Below, piece after piece: positions 13,245 to 25,599 of a DNA stretch of 64,000 nt; the first letter of the stretch is position 1, and every line of letters begins with the position of its first letter. The stretch is from Datnioides undecimradiatus (Eukaryota > Chordata > Actinopteri > Lobotiformes > Datnioididae). The translations under genes were made by a program, and so were the position numbers. A model generated the notes under the pieces. The model saw nothing but the letters and a program-made list of their open reading frames with translations, was not told the DNA's origin and ran no database searches. The stretch lies in assembly GCA_008933995.1 (NCBI GenBank), contig WARS01000031.1, positions 2,632,001 to 2,696,000 on the forward strand. Direction: 5' to 3'.

Positions 13245-14915
13245 TTAATCGAACAGGCCGAATCCCATGTCGTCATCGGACTCTTCGGACTCTTCCTTCT
13301 TCTCCTCCTTCTTCTCCTCAGCTGCAAAACAAGAGGTGCTTGATGTCAACCACTGCTATAATCAACATAACTTTGAAAGTAATTTGTACAATTATTGAGT
13401 TCACTTTACTTGAGTATTAAACAAATATGCAAGTTATGACAAACTGTCCCTGTTTGAGACACTAGCAAATGTCCCTTAAATGGAAATGTAGACAGCTTAT
13501 CTACATGACTTCTGACAGGCTACATTTATGTAGATTTGTAATATTTATTTCCATTAAAGACTAACTGCTGAAAACTAAACTGCCTTGGCTGCATGTGATG
13601 TCTTGGCTGCATCATATTGACACACAAGGTGAAGCAAAGGCACTCTCTGCCAAGTGTCACTGATGCTGACAAACAAGGTGCTAAGCTGCAATGCTCACCT
13701 GCAGCAGGGGCTGCGGCTCCGCCTGAGCCAGCAGCTGCAGAGCTGGCAACAGCTACGGCACCGCCTGCTGGCATGCTGGCCAGCTTACTGTAACCTGAGG
13801 AGACACAAGTTGGCAGACATAAAGCTCAAGTGATAACATCAACACTCAGCAGCCAGAAACAAGATAGAAGGTCAATAACGTTAGGTTGTTATCATTATAT
13901 TTAATCTAACAATTTAGTTTGACAGTTTGATGTGGTGTATTTCATATATAGTGTTTTGGCCCATAAGTAAAAACATATGACCTATTTTGCCATTTTAGCC
14001 CAATTCACATTCACACAGATTTCCTCAACCTGCAATCATATGTAGAACCTTGCCTGTTACATAAAACTGTTAATTTGTACTCCAGGTTTATTAGTAAATG
14101 CAATAAGGAAGTACCAATGCAACTATTCACAGCACTGTCACAGTATGAAAACTAAGATGCAGCCAAATTTGTGATTTCATTTTGTGCAGCTTGAACCACA
14201 TAGAAACAAAGCATTCACCCACATGATAGCACTTGAAAAACATATCTTCCTAAGAGCACACATTGAAAATAAATGTGCATTTGCAGAGTACCCTGATCAA
14301 TTCATAAGAAAATAAACACTGAAAAATTCACGTGTTCATGGCTCAAGGCGAATGTAAATCACTGCACTTCAGGACTTTCAACTTAAACTAATGTTAGAAA
14401 ACTACATTTGTTTTTTAAGGCCGTGAGACCATTAATGATGTGTTCATGTTTGAAAGCTTAAGTGGCTTTAATTTCTCAAGAATTTTTTTATTCTTTTAAA
14501 CATTTTTCTGAAAAGGATTTAACACTTTAGTCTCAGTATTAAAATCCCACCTGCTGCAGTAGCAGAGATAAAGGACAAAGGGACCTACCAATTTCCTCAA
14601 AACTAAAATAAAATATCAAAATAAAATCAGCCTGTTGGCGTACTCACCTGTGGCGATCACCTCATTCACATTCTTTCCACTGAGCTCAGAGATGACCTGT
14701 TGAGAGATGTGAGCACAGTTGTGAAGGTCAATCTGCTGGTAGAACTGCTGCTGTCAAAACACTTGAAACAAAAGCAGAAGACTGCTCTGTACCTTCTCCA
14801 GACGAGTGGCATCAGCCTCAATACCAACACTGTCCAGGATCTTCTTGATGTCCTTGGCCTCAGGGTTCTCATTGCCACCCAGGGCAGCGAGCAGGTAAGC
14901 AGCAACGTAACGCAT
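13245..14915 (-). CDS. rplp2: 60S acidic ribosomal protein P2
   Basis: Stalk protein of the large ribosomal subunit; P1/P2 dimers on P0 recruit and activate translational GTPases. Coding exons on minus: 14793-14915, 14648-14696, 13699-13794 and 13245-13321 (345 nt, 114 residues; human 115). The N-terminal dimerisation domain reads MRYVAAYLLAALGGNENPEA, then KDIKKILDSVGIEAD, then VISELSGKNVNEVIATG. An Ala/Gly hinge (PAGGAVAVASSAAAGSGGAA) follows, then the charged tail ending ESDDDMGFGLFD, the conserved factor-binding peptide. IKKILDSVGIEAD separates P2 from P1. The coding ATG is one base inside its exon, and a noncoding leader exon lies near 15.8 kb. Human RPLP2 hosts a snoRNA in an intron; I could not recognise one here. 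Confidence 0.97.
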
Positions 14916-15797
14916 CCTGAAAAAACATGAACCACAAGTGTTCAAAGTGTCAGTACATGTTTTTTTAACGTCAATACACACAAAAAAGGTCTGGCCACCT
15001 TTAACCACATGCTCACAAATGATGCATTACTATAATTCTGATATAAATCTGATTCTACTTAAAGATATTAAATTAAAGTTACGTAATCTTACTTAATTTG
15101 GACGTTAATGCTTCCTGGGACATTAATTGCCATTGTGCATATTTTAAACAAAATGCATTTATATTTACAAAATACTTGGATTCAAATTCCAAGTCTGGCA
15201 GTTAGTGGCTCATCTGATTGAATCAGTAAACAATAAATGTGTTTACTTATAATTTGATTCAAACAGCGAGCAAGTTTCCTTTATACAACAGCTGCAAGTT
15301 GTTCTTTGGCAGAGCTTCCACGCATCGCTGACAGTATGTGTTTAAATTTTTAACACTAAGATGTTTAAAAAACGTGTAATTTTTGAAACAAACAGTTAAG
15401 TTGTGAATTTCTGACACTGAACAGGAAAGATAGCCAGGCATCAAATCTGAACATCTACTGCGTCTGAGAGTTAACAGCTCTGATAGCAAGTATTTGACAG
15501 AATGTCTCTGAAGGGAAAACTAGTTAGATTTTGTCGGATAAAGTGCAAAATGCGACAGAAAACAGTCAAGATTTCTTTTTTTTTTACACCCATGTGGCGG
15601 CATGTTCCTCTGCCCCGTTAGCATTAGCTATGTTAGCCTCCACAGACGTTGTGGCGTTAAAAGGAGATAATGTAGCTTAAGTGCCTCTTTTTGAGTTTGT
15701 TGAGATGCCGGGTTTGGAAGTGCATTCATTTCTTGGTACAGCATGCTTGTTTTGTCGACGAATAATACATTATATTGTACAATAAAAAGACACTCAC

Positions 15798-15852
15798 TTG
15801 CTAGTCAGGCGAACGCGTGTTCACTTCGAGGTTAGCACGGACAGAAAGGAAG
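15798..15852 (-). other. rplp2: rplp2 noncoding leader exon with 5'TOP
   Basis: The donor CTAGCAA|GTGAGTG has its GT at 15796-15797 and leads by an 881 bp intron to the TTTTTTCAG acceptor before the rplp2 ATG. The 5' side shows a pyrimidine run (CTTCCTTTCTGTCC, minus strand about 15839-15852), fitting a terminal oligopyrimidine cap site. That places the start within a few bases of 15848-15852. A CRE-like TGACGTAA abuts it (15853-15860). Confidence 0.65.
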
Positions 15853-16019
15853 TTACGTCATCGGATGAAAGCCCAAGAAACATCTCTTCTTCTTTGTCTC
15901 CATTAAAAGACCGAAAGCGAGTAAATCGCTCCCTGCTGTACCGGAGTGTGTCATGTAAGTTTTTCAAAACAGTTCAGTTTGCTGGTATTAAAAGGTTCAA
16001 CTACGTGCTTTAAACGAAG

Positions 16020-17590
16020 CTGCCACCATTTCAACCCAACTACTGTGACCTTTAACTATAATCCTCCGTGAGTGTCGTGTTATCAATCAACACGGAGGGT
16101 GCTGATATCATTGTACTGGTAAACCTCCACAAGATGTAGCAAATGTTCCATACATAAAATGTCAGAACCAAAGGGATCCAACATAAAAGCCCATTTCATG
16201 TCTATTAAATACTAAAATACAAAAAGTCGTGACATGCCTGAGGAGGTCTGGATGTTGGAGCTTATATCCTGTGATGCTCAGAAATCCTTTTTGTACTTGA
16301 ATGATGCACCTCTGCAAGTTTTTCCCATCTTTTTTTTTCTTTTTTTACTGTATTCAGGTCTAGTTATTTAAAATATTTGTGTGATATTTGTTGTTTCTAA
16401 CTATGCAGCAATATTAATGTGTTGTTTCATGTGTGTTCTCCAACTGTATAAGGGTTTTCTTGGGCAGTGTTTCTTCCTTATCTTCTCCTACTGCTGATTT
16501 GGCATCTTGACAGATTTTTCCTAAAAACAAACCCTATGTGGAAGTGTATGCATGTTTTCATTAACATGAATCAATGTCTTCCTCCTTGTCTGCTCCTGCT
16601 GCTGATTTGGCTCCTGGTCCAGTTCGGCCTCCTGCTTCATCCCCAGCTCCTGCTGCTGCTGCTGGACCTGCTCCTGGGTGTGATTGATTTTGGTTGCCAG
16701 AAAAGACGAAGTGACATGACACTCTGCAATGGATTGGATCCACACCATGAGAAACCAGCAGCTGTGCTCTGGTCTCAAGCTGTAGTGTGAACAACCAGCT
16801 CTAATGAATCCCTGTCACGTGCACCGTTTGGTTCCAGGCAACCAGCCACTGATCTAACACTAAGCTCCTGTAACAGAGCTCCTCTCAGTCATCTATGGGT
16901 GAGTGAAACCCCCTTTTAGGGTAAATACCAAAGGCTACAATGCAATTTAACTTTTTGGCAACACTACCGCCTCGAGTAATTTCACAAACCTAAATCAATG
17001 TGATTAAATATGTAGCCAACATTCACAAAGGTACCATGTGATATTGGCTATACATCATAACAATAAAAATCTTTCTTGGCCAAGGATGTGTACTTATACT
17101 GGGATATTGACTCTTTCATTGATCTAAGTGTTAAAGACTGTTAATAATTGGCTTAAAGCTAAAAACAAGGACAACAAAGCTGAACAAAGAAAGGTACAAA
17201 TAATATAGAGCTATTATATACTTACATGTGAAAAATAGATATATATCTAAAAAAAAGCAATAATGTCAAGTGTTTCCGTAAATTGTAAACGAATACAAAT
17301 AGAGCAAAGAAAAGCATGCTGACTGTATATAGTGTTTACAGTAAAAGAGGAACATGCAGTTTTTTTTATCCTAAAGTAACTGACTGAATGTTTGCGCGTT
17401 ATTTTAGAGTTCAACCTGTAAAACTGAGGAAAAAATATTGTATAAAGGTTTGTTTTTTCCACATTTTGATTTTCAGACACAGGTGTTACTGATTAATTAA
17501 TTACTTCTGTGTTGCAGTGTTGCTGGAATGGAGCCATGGTTAATGTTATTAGGAACACCTGTGCTTTTCCTGATATTACAGGTTAAAACA
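16020..17590. other. Intergenic spacer with an internal duplication
   Basis: No gene that I can support. A C/T- and CTG-rich stretch at 16450-16690 contains two diverged copies of a segment about 108 bp apart (see findings). Otherwise AT-rich. Confidence 0.45.
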
Positions 17591-17615
17591 TTTGCCCTGG
17601 CAAAGGCTTGTCAAT

Positions 17616-17740
17616 AGGATTCATTTAACAATAAACAGAGTGATAAAGAGCTTTGTCGCATGGTGCAACAACAATCACTTGAAGCTCAGTATCAGCAAAA
17701 CCAATGAGATTGTGCACTACCATGAAATATTTAAAATACA
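17616..17740 (+). mobile_element. LINE reverse-transcriptase fragment
   Basis: One open frame reads VIKSFVAWCNNNHLKLSISK followed by TNEI. This resembles the conserved segment downstream of the RT catalytic box in fish non-LTR retrotransposons, of the form FVxWCdxNxLxLNvsKTKEm. Only this short piece is recognisable; upstream and downstream the similarity fades. It is an old, truncated insertion. Clade (L2- or Rex-like) cannot be settled by eye. Confidence 0.5.
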
Positions 17741-18429
17741 TTGCAGCAAAGAAGCTACAAATCCTGCAACGTGGATGCTTCACACACGTCAGCACAACAG
17801 CTCAAAAGATCTCTACAACTGGCACAGTTTCAAGGCGAGCACCAAAAAAATGATCCATTATGTGTGAGCTGCTGTGATGCTCTCACCAAGTGTCCACTTC
17901 CATCTCTGAAGTAGTTTCCTGCTTTTCATACAATTAAGCCAAGACAGTGAAAGAGGAGCTTTGAAGTGGAGGGGAAGACATTTGTTGCCACAGCTGCCGC
18001 AGTGCACGTCAACCAGCGTGTGTCAGATTTGTCAGAAAATAGTCTCTCCAGTTAGGAACTCCTGTTAGTTCGGGGTTCATCCTTCCAACAGTATTTGGCA
18101 GCAAACATTTTTCATTTTCCTCTCCATCAGAAAGACCTTTCACTGTGTCTTCGGCATGCTCTTGATGCTGAATTTCCATCAGACATCTTCATCTATACAT
18201 ATGTATCACACAATACAATTACTAGTAAGCAAGACTCTACTATGCAGCCTGTATGCATAATAATTACATCTTTGGAACAAAACCTTTGGATAAGGGGTGT
18301 CTTACTCTTTGGATGAAGAAAGGAAGGGATCGAATGTTACCTCTCACTCCTCTTTCACTGTCTTTGGTGGTTGAGCGTAAAACTAAAATAACTGCTGTAA
18401 AAGATGTTCAAGAAGACTCTCAAAAGTCA

Positions 18430-21400
18430 TGAATGTAAGCACTCTTTATTTAGCCTCCAGTCCAATTATTATGTTCTACATCACAACATTTTACATTCCA
18501 CATCAATTTAACACAGTAAATCAGGTTAAGAAACCAGAGAACACAAAGTAACACAACACGGTCTACAGGTTATAACCCTAAACAAGCACTGACTAAAACA
18601 TTTCAAAACATTATCAAAGTGTTCACAAATGTTGTAAGTTTGGTCTTGGTACTAGAGAGAAAGGAAAATCAGCTCAGATCTCAGGAAAGCAATACTGATC
18701 TAGGACAGTGTATTAAGTCCGCAAGTTGGTGCAGGCAGGAGATCTCAGTAACCATGTGACATCAGAGCTGCTTTTCAGAGAGCCTCTGCTGATATGGCCC
18801 TGGTACACAGTCAAAATGGAAGTACCAATCATTCCTGGCATTTGTTTTTTAGGAAAATCACTTATAAAAATTGAGAAAAATATCAAAAGAAAAGTATTAT
18901 AAAATATACTCTATTGACCATTCCAATATTTAGACAAAGAAAATGGGTAGAAAGTTGAAGGGTACCTCACAAAATGTTGAAACTAAGTTAGACAATGGTC
19001 AGTGACATTCAGTGGAGAGTGTGACTGTGCAATATCAATGCCAAGTCTCAATACATTTTTTCCTGATTTCCTATACATGTATGTAAGCAGTGAATCTATC
19101 AAGCTAATGCTGGATAAAGACAATTAAGGGTCAAACTATACATTATATTAAGACCTCTGAACTCTTATGTACACCCCAACTCTTCTGCTAAATTCTCTGC
19201 CTCAAAACAAACATATGCTCAACACAGCCTATGGAATGGTTTAGTGCTAACCACACGTCCACATGAGCCTACTCCTCTACATGCATCCTGACAATCATTA
19301 TTGAATAGCAAGCCTAGCATCACATGGAAATTTCACTGCAACTACTTTGAATAGTGATCAATATGAGAATGTTATAACAAACATTGTCTATGTCTTACAA
19401 CATTAGGTAACTCCAATGTTCCCGAAATTGTTGCACATGTCATATTACATTCGACATGTATCCACACAGTCTTAAAGTAATTTTCAAGAACATTCTGCAG
19501 TAAAATTATATATTTTGCACCATTACAGGATATTTCCAAAGTTTTAAATGACTTTGCATAGATAACTGATTTGCATTTACTTTTTGCAGTACTGTGTGTA
19601 TATTACTTTATTACTTTGTCCCAAAATTCAGCATTTTTTCAGAAGAAGTAATGCATTACACAACCACTACATAAAACTGGGCTGCGTGTTCATGGATTAC
19701 ACTTTTTCTTGCAATATTTAAAAGAACTATAATAACACAATTCGACAAAAGCTAATGACGCCTTCGACCCCTTTGAGCACAGCCTGCAGGTTAACTTGAT
19801 ACATAAAGGAACAGCAAACTTAAGAGCTGACATGGAGCATTATCATGGACACATGAAGAGACTGTAACAGACAAAGTAAGATGCCAAAGAGGGATGCATT
19901 TGTTCTAAATTTTGCCTAAGCAAACTGCAGTTTCACATCACCAGGCGATCCCTGCTTTCCAACTTTGCACTTGATACATTTCAGTGCATTAAGTGATGAA
20001 TTTCAACATAAATGATAGATTGCTGAAGACACATACAAGCATATTTTGGAGAAAACAGTAATTTTTAAATGCCAAATAGTACCTTTGGAGTTTAAAACCT
20101 TTGAATGCGCTATTTACAGTTTATGTCATAGGCAGTTGCTTTATTGAACCTTACTGTATATTAGGAGATGGTGGATAAAACAACGAGAACACAGAATGAG
20201 TACATCACGAAAGCAGCAACACATTGGAGATGCAGTTATTTAATTAGGCATGTTGTGTCTCAGCCATGACAGCAACGGTTTTCCAATGAATATCGATTTA
20301 ACACTAAACTGCATTTAAGATGAATTGATTTGTGAAGATCAGTTCACAGGACAAACACTTGAGGATTTGTGTGACAACAGTCAAAGAGGGCAACATCTTC
20401 CTGATTTATACACAACCATATGTTTGTGTTACTTTATCCACCATCCATTAAACTTCTGCATCAGTTAGATTATTCAACACTACCATCATCATCATCTGAA
20501 GCCTATTTTACATAATGCTATATACATGCCTGCATCTACAATGGAAACAAAAGCTTGAATAGTAACTTTCTAAAATAAACTTGTTCTTAGGGGATTTTCG
20601 TGTTGATGATCTGAGAGTTCAACAGCCAGTCATTTATACTGAAATCAACTTTAATCTTGTGTTTGCAGAGAAATCAAAACAAGTTTTTGGACACTCACTT
20701 TTTTTAAAAATGTAAAATAATAAAATCATGATTTGTGGATGTGTTTGATTGGCATGTTGCATGTAGGCATCAGGGTACAATGCATGTGCTTTATACATAA
20801 ACACAGGATAAGAGCCTACATGATATATTGGAAGTTAGTGACACTGTTTTGACATCAGCCTACTTTAAACCACATATCAGAACAACGTTGACTATTTGGC
20901 AGTATTCAGTAATAAAGGTTCTGTTGTTATAATTTTTGCATGATATGCAAACAGAGAACATGGGGACCCTTAAACTGTTGGTCAAATGCATCTAAAAGGG
21001 TTGTTGTTGATAAGAAAGAAGAGAGAAATCTGAAGTCACACGCATCAATAAAAGTTTGAACTCATTGCTCTGATGAATTCTTGTGTATGAGTGTACTGTT
21101 GTGTGTGGATGGAGCACCAGCATCAGTAAACTGAATGCTTAACTTATCCCAGCATTTAATTTAGGAAACACTTTTGTTCTGCAGGACATCGATTCACAAA
21201 ATGAACAGAAGAGTAAATGTGATGAGTCGGTGTACAGCACAATCCTCTAGAAACTACATGTAGCCTTGATGCATATGCAGTATCCATGTACAGTGTGTGT
21301 GATATCTACCTCTGACAGCCCATTCATCTAAAAAATTCAATCTAAAACTGCTTGATAATGCAAATGTCCTATTTTTCCTCCTTTTAAACTTTCTCTTGAT

Positions 21401-22414
21401 GGTGAAAAAGCAGTTTTCAGAAAAAGTCAAAAACAAATGTTAAGAAACTGAGCCCTCATCAAATATTGTACCTGGCAAAGAAAAAACACGACGCAGAGAG
21501 ATATGTCGAGACAAATTAATCAGAAGGTGAACAGGTTTCATCTTGTTTCATCTTGACTGCAGAGTTTATGCTTCTGATTTATTACTATGGTAAAATTTAA
21601 ATGTGAGTCTCTGTGTAGCAATATGCTGAGAGCCCATTACGTCACTTACAGTACATGCTGAGTTTTTTATAGTGTGGTATGACGTTAGAAAACCAAAAAA
21701 ATCCATCACATTTGTTTTGAAGTGTCCTTTCAGTCATTTTGCTTATTATCAAACATACAACTGTATCTTAATCTCTCGTCAACTAAACTACTATCAACTC
21801 CCCCAAAGCATCTTTCTGAATGTGCCTGTAGGTTGGCAATATAGATAAGACTGAAACTTCTTTTTTAAAGTTTTGCACAAGTAAAGGGTTTTATGAATGT
21901 TCAAATAACAGATGCAAAGCATGGATAACTTCCTGCCGCAAGCATTTGATTACCAGAACTTGATTTAAACCATTGGAAAAAGAGAACAGTGAACACAGGT
22001 AAACGTGTTTGCCCTGAGGCACTTGGTAGTGGCTGTGATAAAAGAATTAAAAACACTACCTTTCCAGTCTAAGGAATTGTGTAATTAGTCTCAAAAGCAC
22101 TCAAAGTTGCATTCAAATTGTCAATTCAAAAATAATGCACATGTGAGTGACCACCTACACTGACAATCATGATCATTCTAGTGTTTGCCTAGAGTTGTAG
22201 TGTCCAGTGTAACAATGGCGAATATCAAAAATGCTACAGAAAAGGGTTGAAGCACAATATACAGTAAGTGGGAAGAGGAACTGAAACTACACTTGTAGTA
22301 TGTTTACTTTGTTTTTGGGGGGAAGGGAGATAAGAAAGAGACCAGAACAAATGGCCAGAAGGCTAGAGGAGGACAGAAAAGGGAGCTAGGCATCAACATG
22401 AAAAAAAAAAAATC
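18430..22414 (-). other. lin7c: Probable long 3'UTR of lin7c
   Basis: Almost 4 kb between the lin7c stop codon and an AATAAA at 18445-18450. It has no convincing open frame on either strand, few obvious transposons and a fairly even AT-rich composition. That pattern is more like a conserved 3'UTR than ordinary intergenic DNA. No transcript evidence is available here. Confidence 0.45.
18445..18450 (-). terminator. Candidate distal lin7c polyadenylation signal
   Basis: AATAAA on minus, about 3.96 kb past the lin7c stop. Mammalian LIN7C mRNA also has a 3'UTR of several kb. It is the proposed end of the long 3'UTR; other signals may be used. Confidence 0.4.
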
Positions 22415-25400
22415 CTACTGGGGATAGTTGTTCTGTTGCCGGCGCTTTGCCGACCTCATTTTCTCAAAGCGTGACTCCATTTCCTCCAAGACTTTGGGAG
22501 TGTACCTCACTACCAGCTTCACTGTGCCCTGAGCTGCTTTGAGGAGTTCAACGGCCTTCTCGTGGTGCTCACCTTCCACGCTCTGGAAAAAAAAAAAAAC
22601 TATTGTAAGATTTTATCACAAAGAGGCATAACAACTGTAGTAAAGTCTGCAGTTTTTATAGTTTTATAAACCAAAAAGTAATATACGGTGGGCAACTGTT
22701 TAACACAAGGTATGTGGTAAGTCTGGAAGAAACAATGATCTCAGTATTTTATAGGTATTTAAGTGAGTATAACATAAGCTCTGGCAGCATGGTTCAATTT
22801 ACAGTTTTAAAGTATAGTAATTTGGCCATTTTAATGAGAGAACAAACTGAGCAAAAACAAAGTCAATTGGATAATTGTCTTTGGCTGATCCTGAAATTGC
22901 AATGTAAGCACAGCAAGCAATGATCACAACACCTCAAGGTTGTAGTAAATGTGGAGAAACCTGTGGAGTTACTTTTCCAAACATAAAAAATACATGTTTA
23001 CATTTAGTTTTAAAACTTACTGTATGTATACCTGAGGTCTTGTTAACATGTTCAACGCATTTTGTCCTTCATAAACACATTTTCAGAGATAACGTCTGGA
23101 TGAATTCGAAATCTACATTGTTTACATCCTGTGTTGCTCTTCTTGCTTACTTAATAAAGCAACAATTCTAACATCTACCACCTGTCAATCAGAGGAGTAA
23201 CAGAAACCCTGTCTGCAGGACTGAGTATGCATCCCTCTTCCTGCATGGGAGTATGTGCTGTCACTGACAAATCAAACGCAAAAACAATCTATGAGTGGTC
23301 AAATACTCCACAGGGTTACGATCTAGTTCTTGTGACAGTTGCTTTGTTGAAGCTTGTTGTACAACACAACTGTTCTGGCAAATGGCCATTGTTTATCAGC
23401 TCCTCCTACTCACAGTGAACAAACATGATGAAAGTATTTCTCTGCTGCAATTTCTGCAGACACCTCTGTGTTTCATGGAAGTTTAGCATGCAATAAATAA
23501 AAAAATGTTACAAGTTGTAGTTCAGCCAACCTCTCTGCCGAGGAAGCATGGGTGAGATATGGAGAGGCAATCAGTACTTATGTGACATTTGAAATGTTAT
23601 AGAAATACATATAATAAATAAACTATACAAATAAAACTGACATAACAAAGTAGTTGTGAATTTGAACAGTTTCACGCTGTGAATCTGCTGTAATTGCTGA
23701 AGTGTTAATTTCATGACCTGATAGATAATGAAGCTGAGTTTACAAAAACATCAGCTTTGCCCTTTTATGTTATATTTTACTCAATATGTAAGTGCATGAA
23801 GCCTCTGTTAAATGTGAAAATGTCAGACTTAACTGCTGAAGATTGAAATCTAACACCCTGGAGTAAGACAGATGCAGACGATGATTCATGATATGAACGT
23901 ACCACTCCATTAACAGAGAGAAGCTGATCGCCTCTCTTCAGACCTCCATGGCGGTCAGCGATGCCCCCTGGGATGATCCGTGAGATGTATATAGGTGAGT
24001 TTTGCTCCTTTCCACCCATTATGTTGAAACCCAGGCCTTCTTCTGTCTTGGGCAGTTCCACGACCCGTGGATGAGAGTGTCCCTCACTTGCAGCAAAGGC
24101 TGCCACAGTTGCCTACGCATAAGCAAAGTGGTTTTAAAACTGAAAATGAACAATATTTACATTTTTTTTTTATTTAACATGTTCAAGAAACAAATGGTCT
24201 GAAAATGAGATGAAAAAAACATGCGCACAAGACAACAGCTTTCATGTTAGATTTGACTGGGGTCTACCTTAGCTGTGGCGTTGGCCCGGACCTCAGGACT
24301 GCTGTTGATGTCCACTGTCTCATACACATGTTCATAAACCTGAAGAGACATTTTTGGACAATACTGTATTTTGTTTTTAAACACTTTGGTTTAACATCTC
24401 GACAGAAAGATGAAATGATGCCACCTTCTATTTAGGTGTTTTAAAATGGAAATAGACAAAATGTGGCTTACTTCTCTGACAGCGTTACAGAATTCACTCT
24501 GTAGGACCCTTTGTAGTGCCTGCAGCTTCTGGGGAGGCACCTCCCCTGTCCTCTGGAGCTTATCAAGCAGTTCAACAGCACGGTTAATATCTGTCAACCA
24601 GAGCAACACACATCAGGGATTTCATTCATGTCTGCATGTTTAGACTTACGTAGACTGTTGTGACGTCAGCACTCAATCATAGCCAATACAAAAAAACCCA
24701 ACTCTAACTTTCTCTGCCATCACAGACGAAAGGGCACACAAAAAACTTTGTTAAAAATATGAGAACTATGAATATATTTGCAGCTGAGTTTTCCCACTGA
24801 AACAGGACAGACTTCTCTCCTCGTGTGTGCTAACTGCTAATGCAGTTGATTACCTATCAGTTCAACAGCGAAGTCTCACATATATGTGGACTTGGGCTTT
24901 TCTGCAGCCGTAGTTAAATTCACACACGTGGGTGTTTGTCTTGTTCTGTCCTACGACAGTGAATTAACGTTACAGTTAGCAGACACAGCAGCAGCCAATC
25001 TAAGCATGTTGTTAAAAGAAAGACTGAGGTTCAGGAACAGTCTATCAATTAAATATGTTCCCCTTTTGCTAATGGCGATGAAGCTGTTGTAGAAAAAAGT
25101 AAATAAACCCTCAATTTTTGATACAAACATTGGACGAACCTTTCATAAACAAGCTAGGTTGAGTTATAACTGTCTGTAGTCACTATTATTATCTCGTTAG
25201 CCAATACAGGAGAACAATGTAGCTGTAAAATTATGGCTTCTTAATCTCGGTGCCAGCAATATATGCAATCAGTCAAAGACATAAACATTACCTATCTGCA
25301 AGGCATCGCTAACACAACGTCAAGCGACTAAATGACAAAGTATGAAGTCAGTAACAATCACCAGCTGTATTTGGCTAACGCTAGCTAAGCTAGGTTAACG

Positions 25401-25497
25401 TCTTCCCTAATATCACAACAAATATTTCAAAGCTAACGCTAGCTAGCCAATTAACTTTACCTCTCTCCAACCGCACAGGCTCCCCAAGCGATGCCAT
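22415..25497 (-). CDS. lin7c: Lin-7 homolog C, L27-PDZ scaffold
   Basis: Small adaptor of the CASK-Mint1-Lin7 tripartite complex. It positions receptors and channels at synapses and basolateral membranes. Coding exons on minus: 25461-25497, 24472-24590, 24268-24339, 23903-24112 and 22415-22582 (606 nt, 201 residues). The L27 domain (about residues 10-65) reads [20 protein letters not shown] and SEFCNAVRE. The PDZ domain (about 93-175) has the carboxylate-binding GLGF at 102-105 and continues [20 protein letters not shown]. The tail reads [20 protein letters not shown] then NNYPQ, slightly longer than the human LIN7C end (RRQQT) and much shorter than LIN7A. Position next to bdnf in the same orientation is the conserved vertebrate LIN7C-BDNF arrangement. 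Confidence 0.96.
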
Positions 25498-25517
25498 TAT
25501 TAAAATGAGTGGGTATT

Positions 25518-25525
25518 TGACGTCA
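25518..25525. promoter_or_regulatory. CRE palindrome just upstream of the lin7c ATG
   Basis: Perfect TGACGTCA, 20 bp upstream of the lin7c start codon, at the edge of the first coding exon and so in the 5'UTR or core promoter. Function is inferred only from the consensus. Confidence 0.4.
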
Positions 25526-25599
25526 GATAGATATAACGTTAAAGGGTAGATATGGAAAACTAAATATGGTAATCCTGACTGTCGTTTCGTGCGCTTAAC

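Noticed and set aside
13795-14647. Searched rplp2 introns for an H/ACA snoRNA like human SNORA52
   Set aside because: No hairpin-hinge-hairpin-ACA arrangement could be recognised by eye; a covariance search would be needed.
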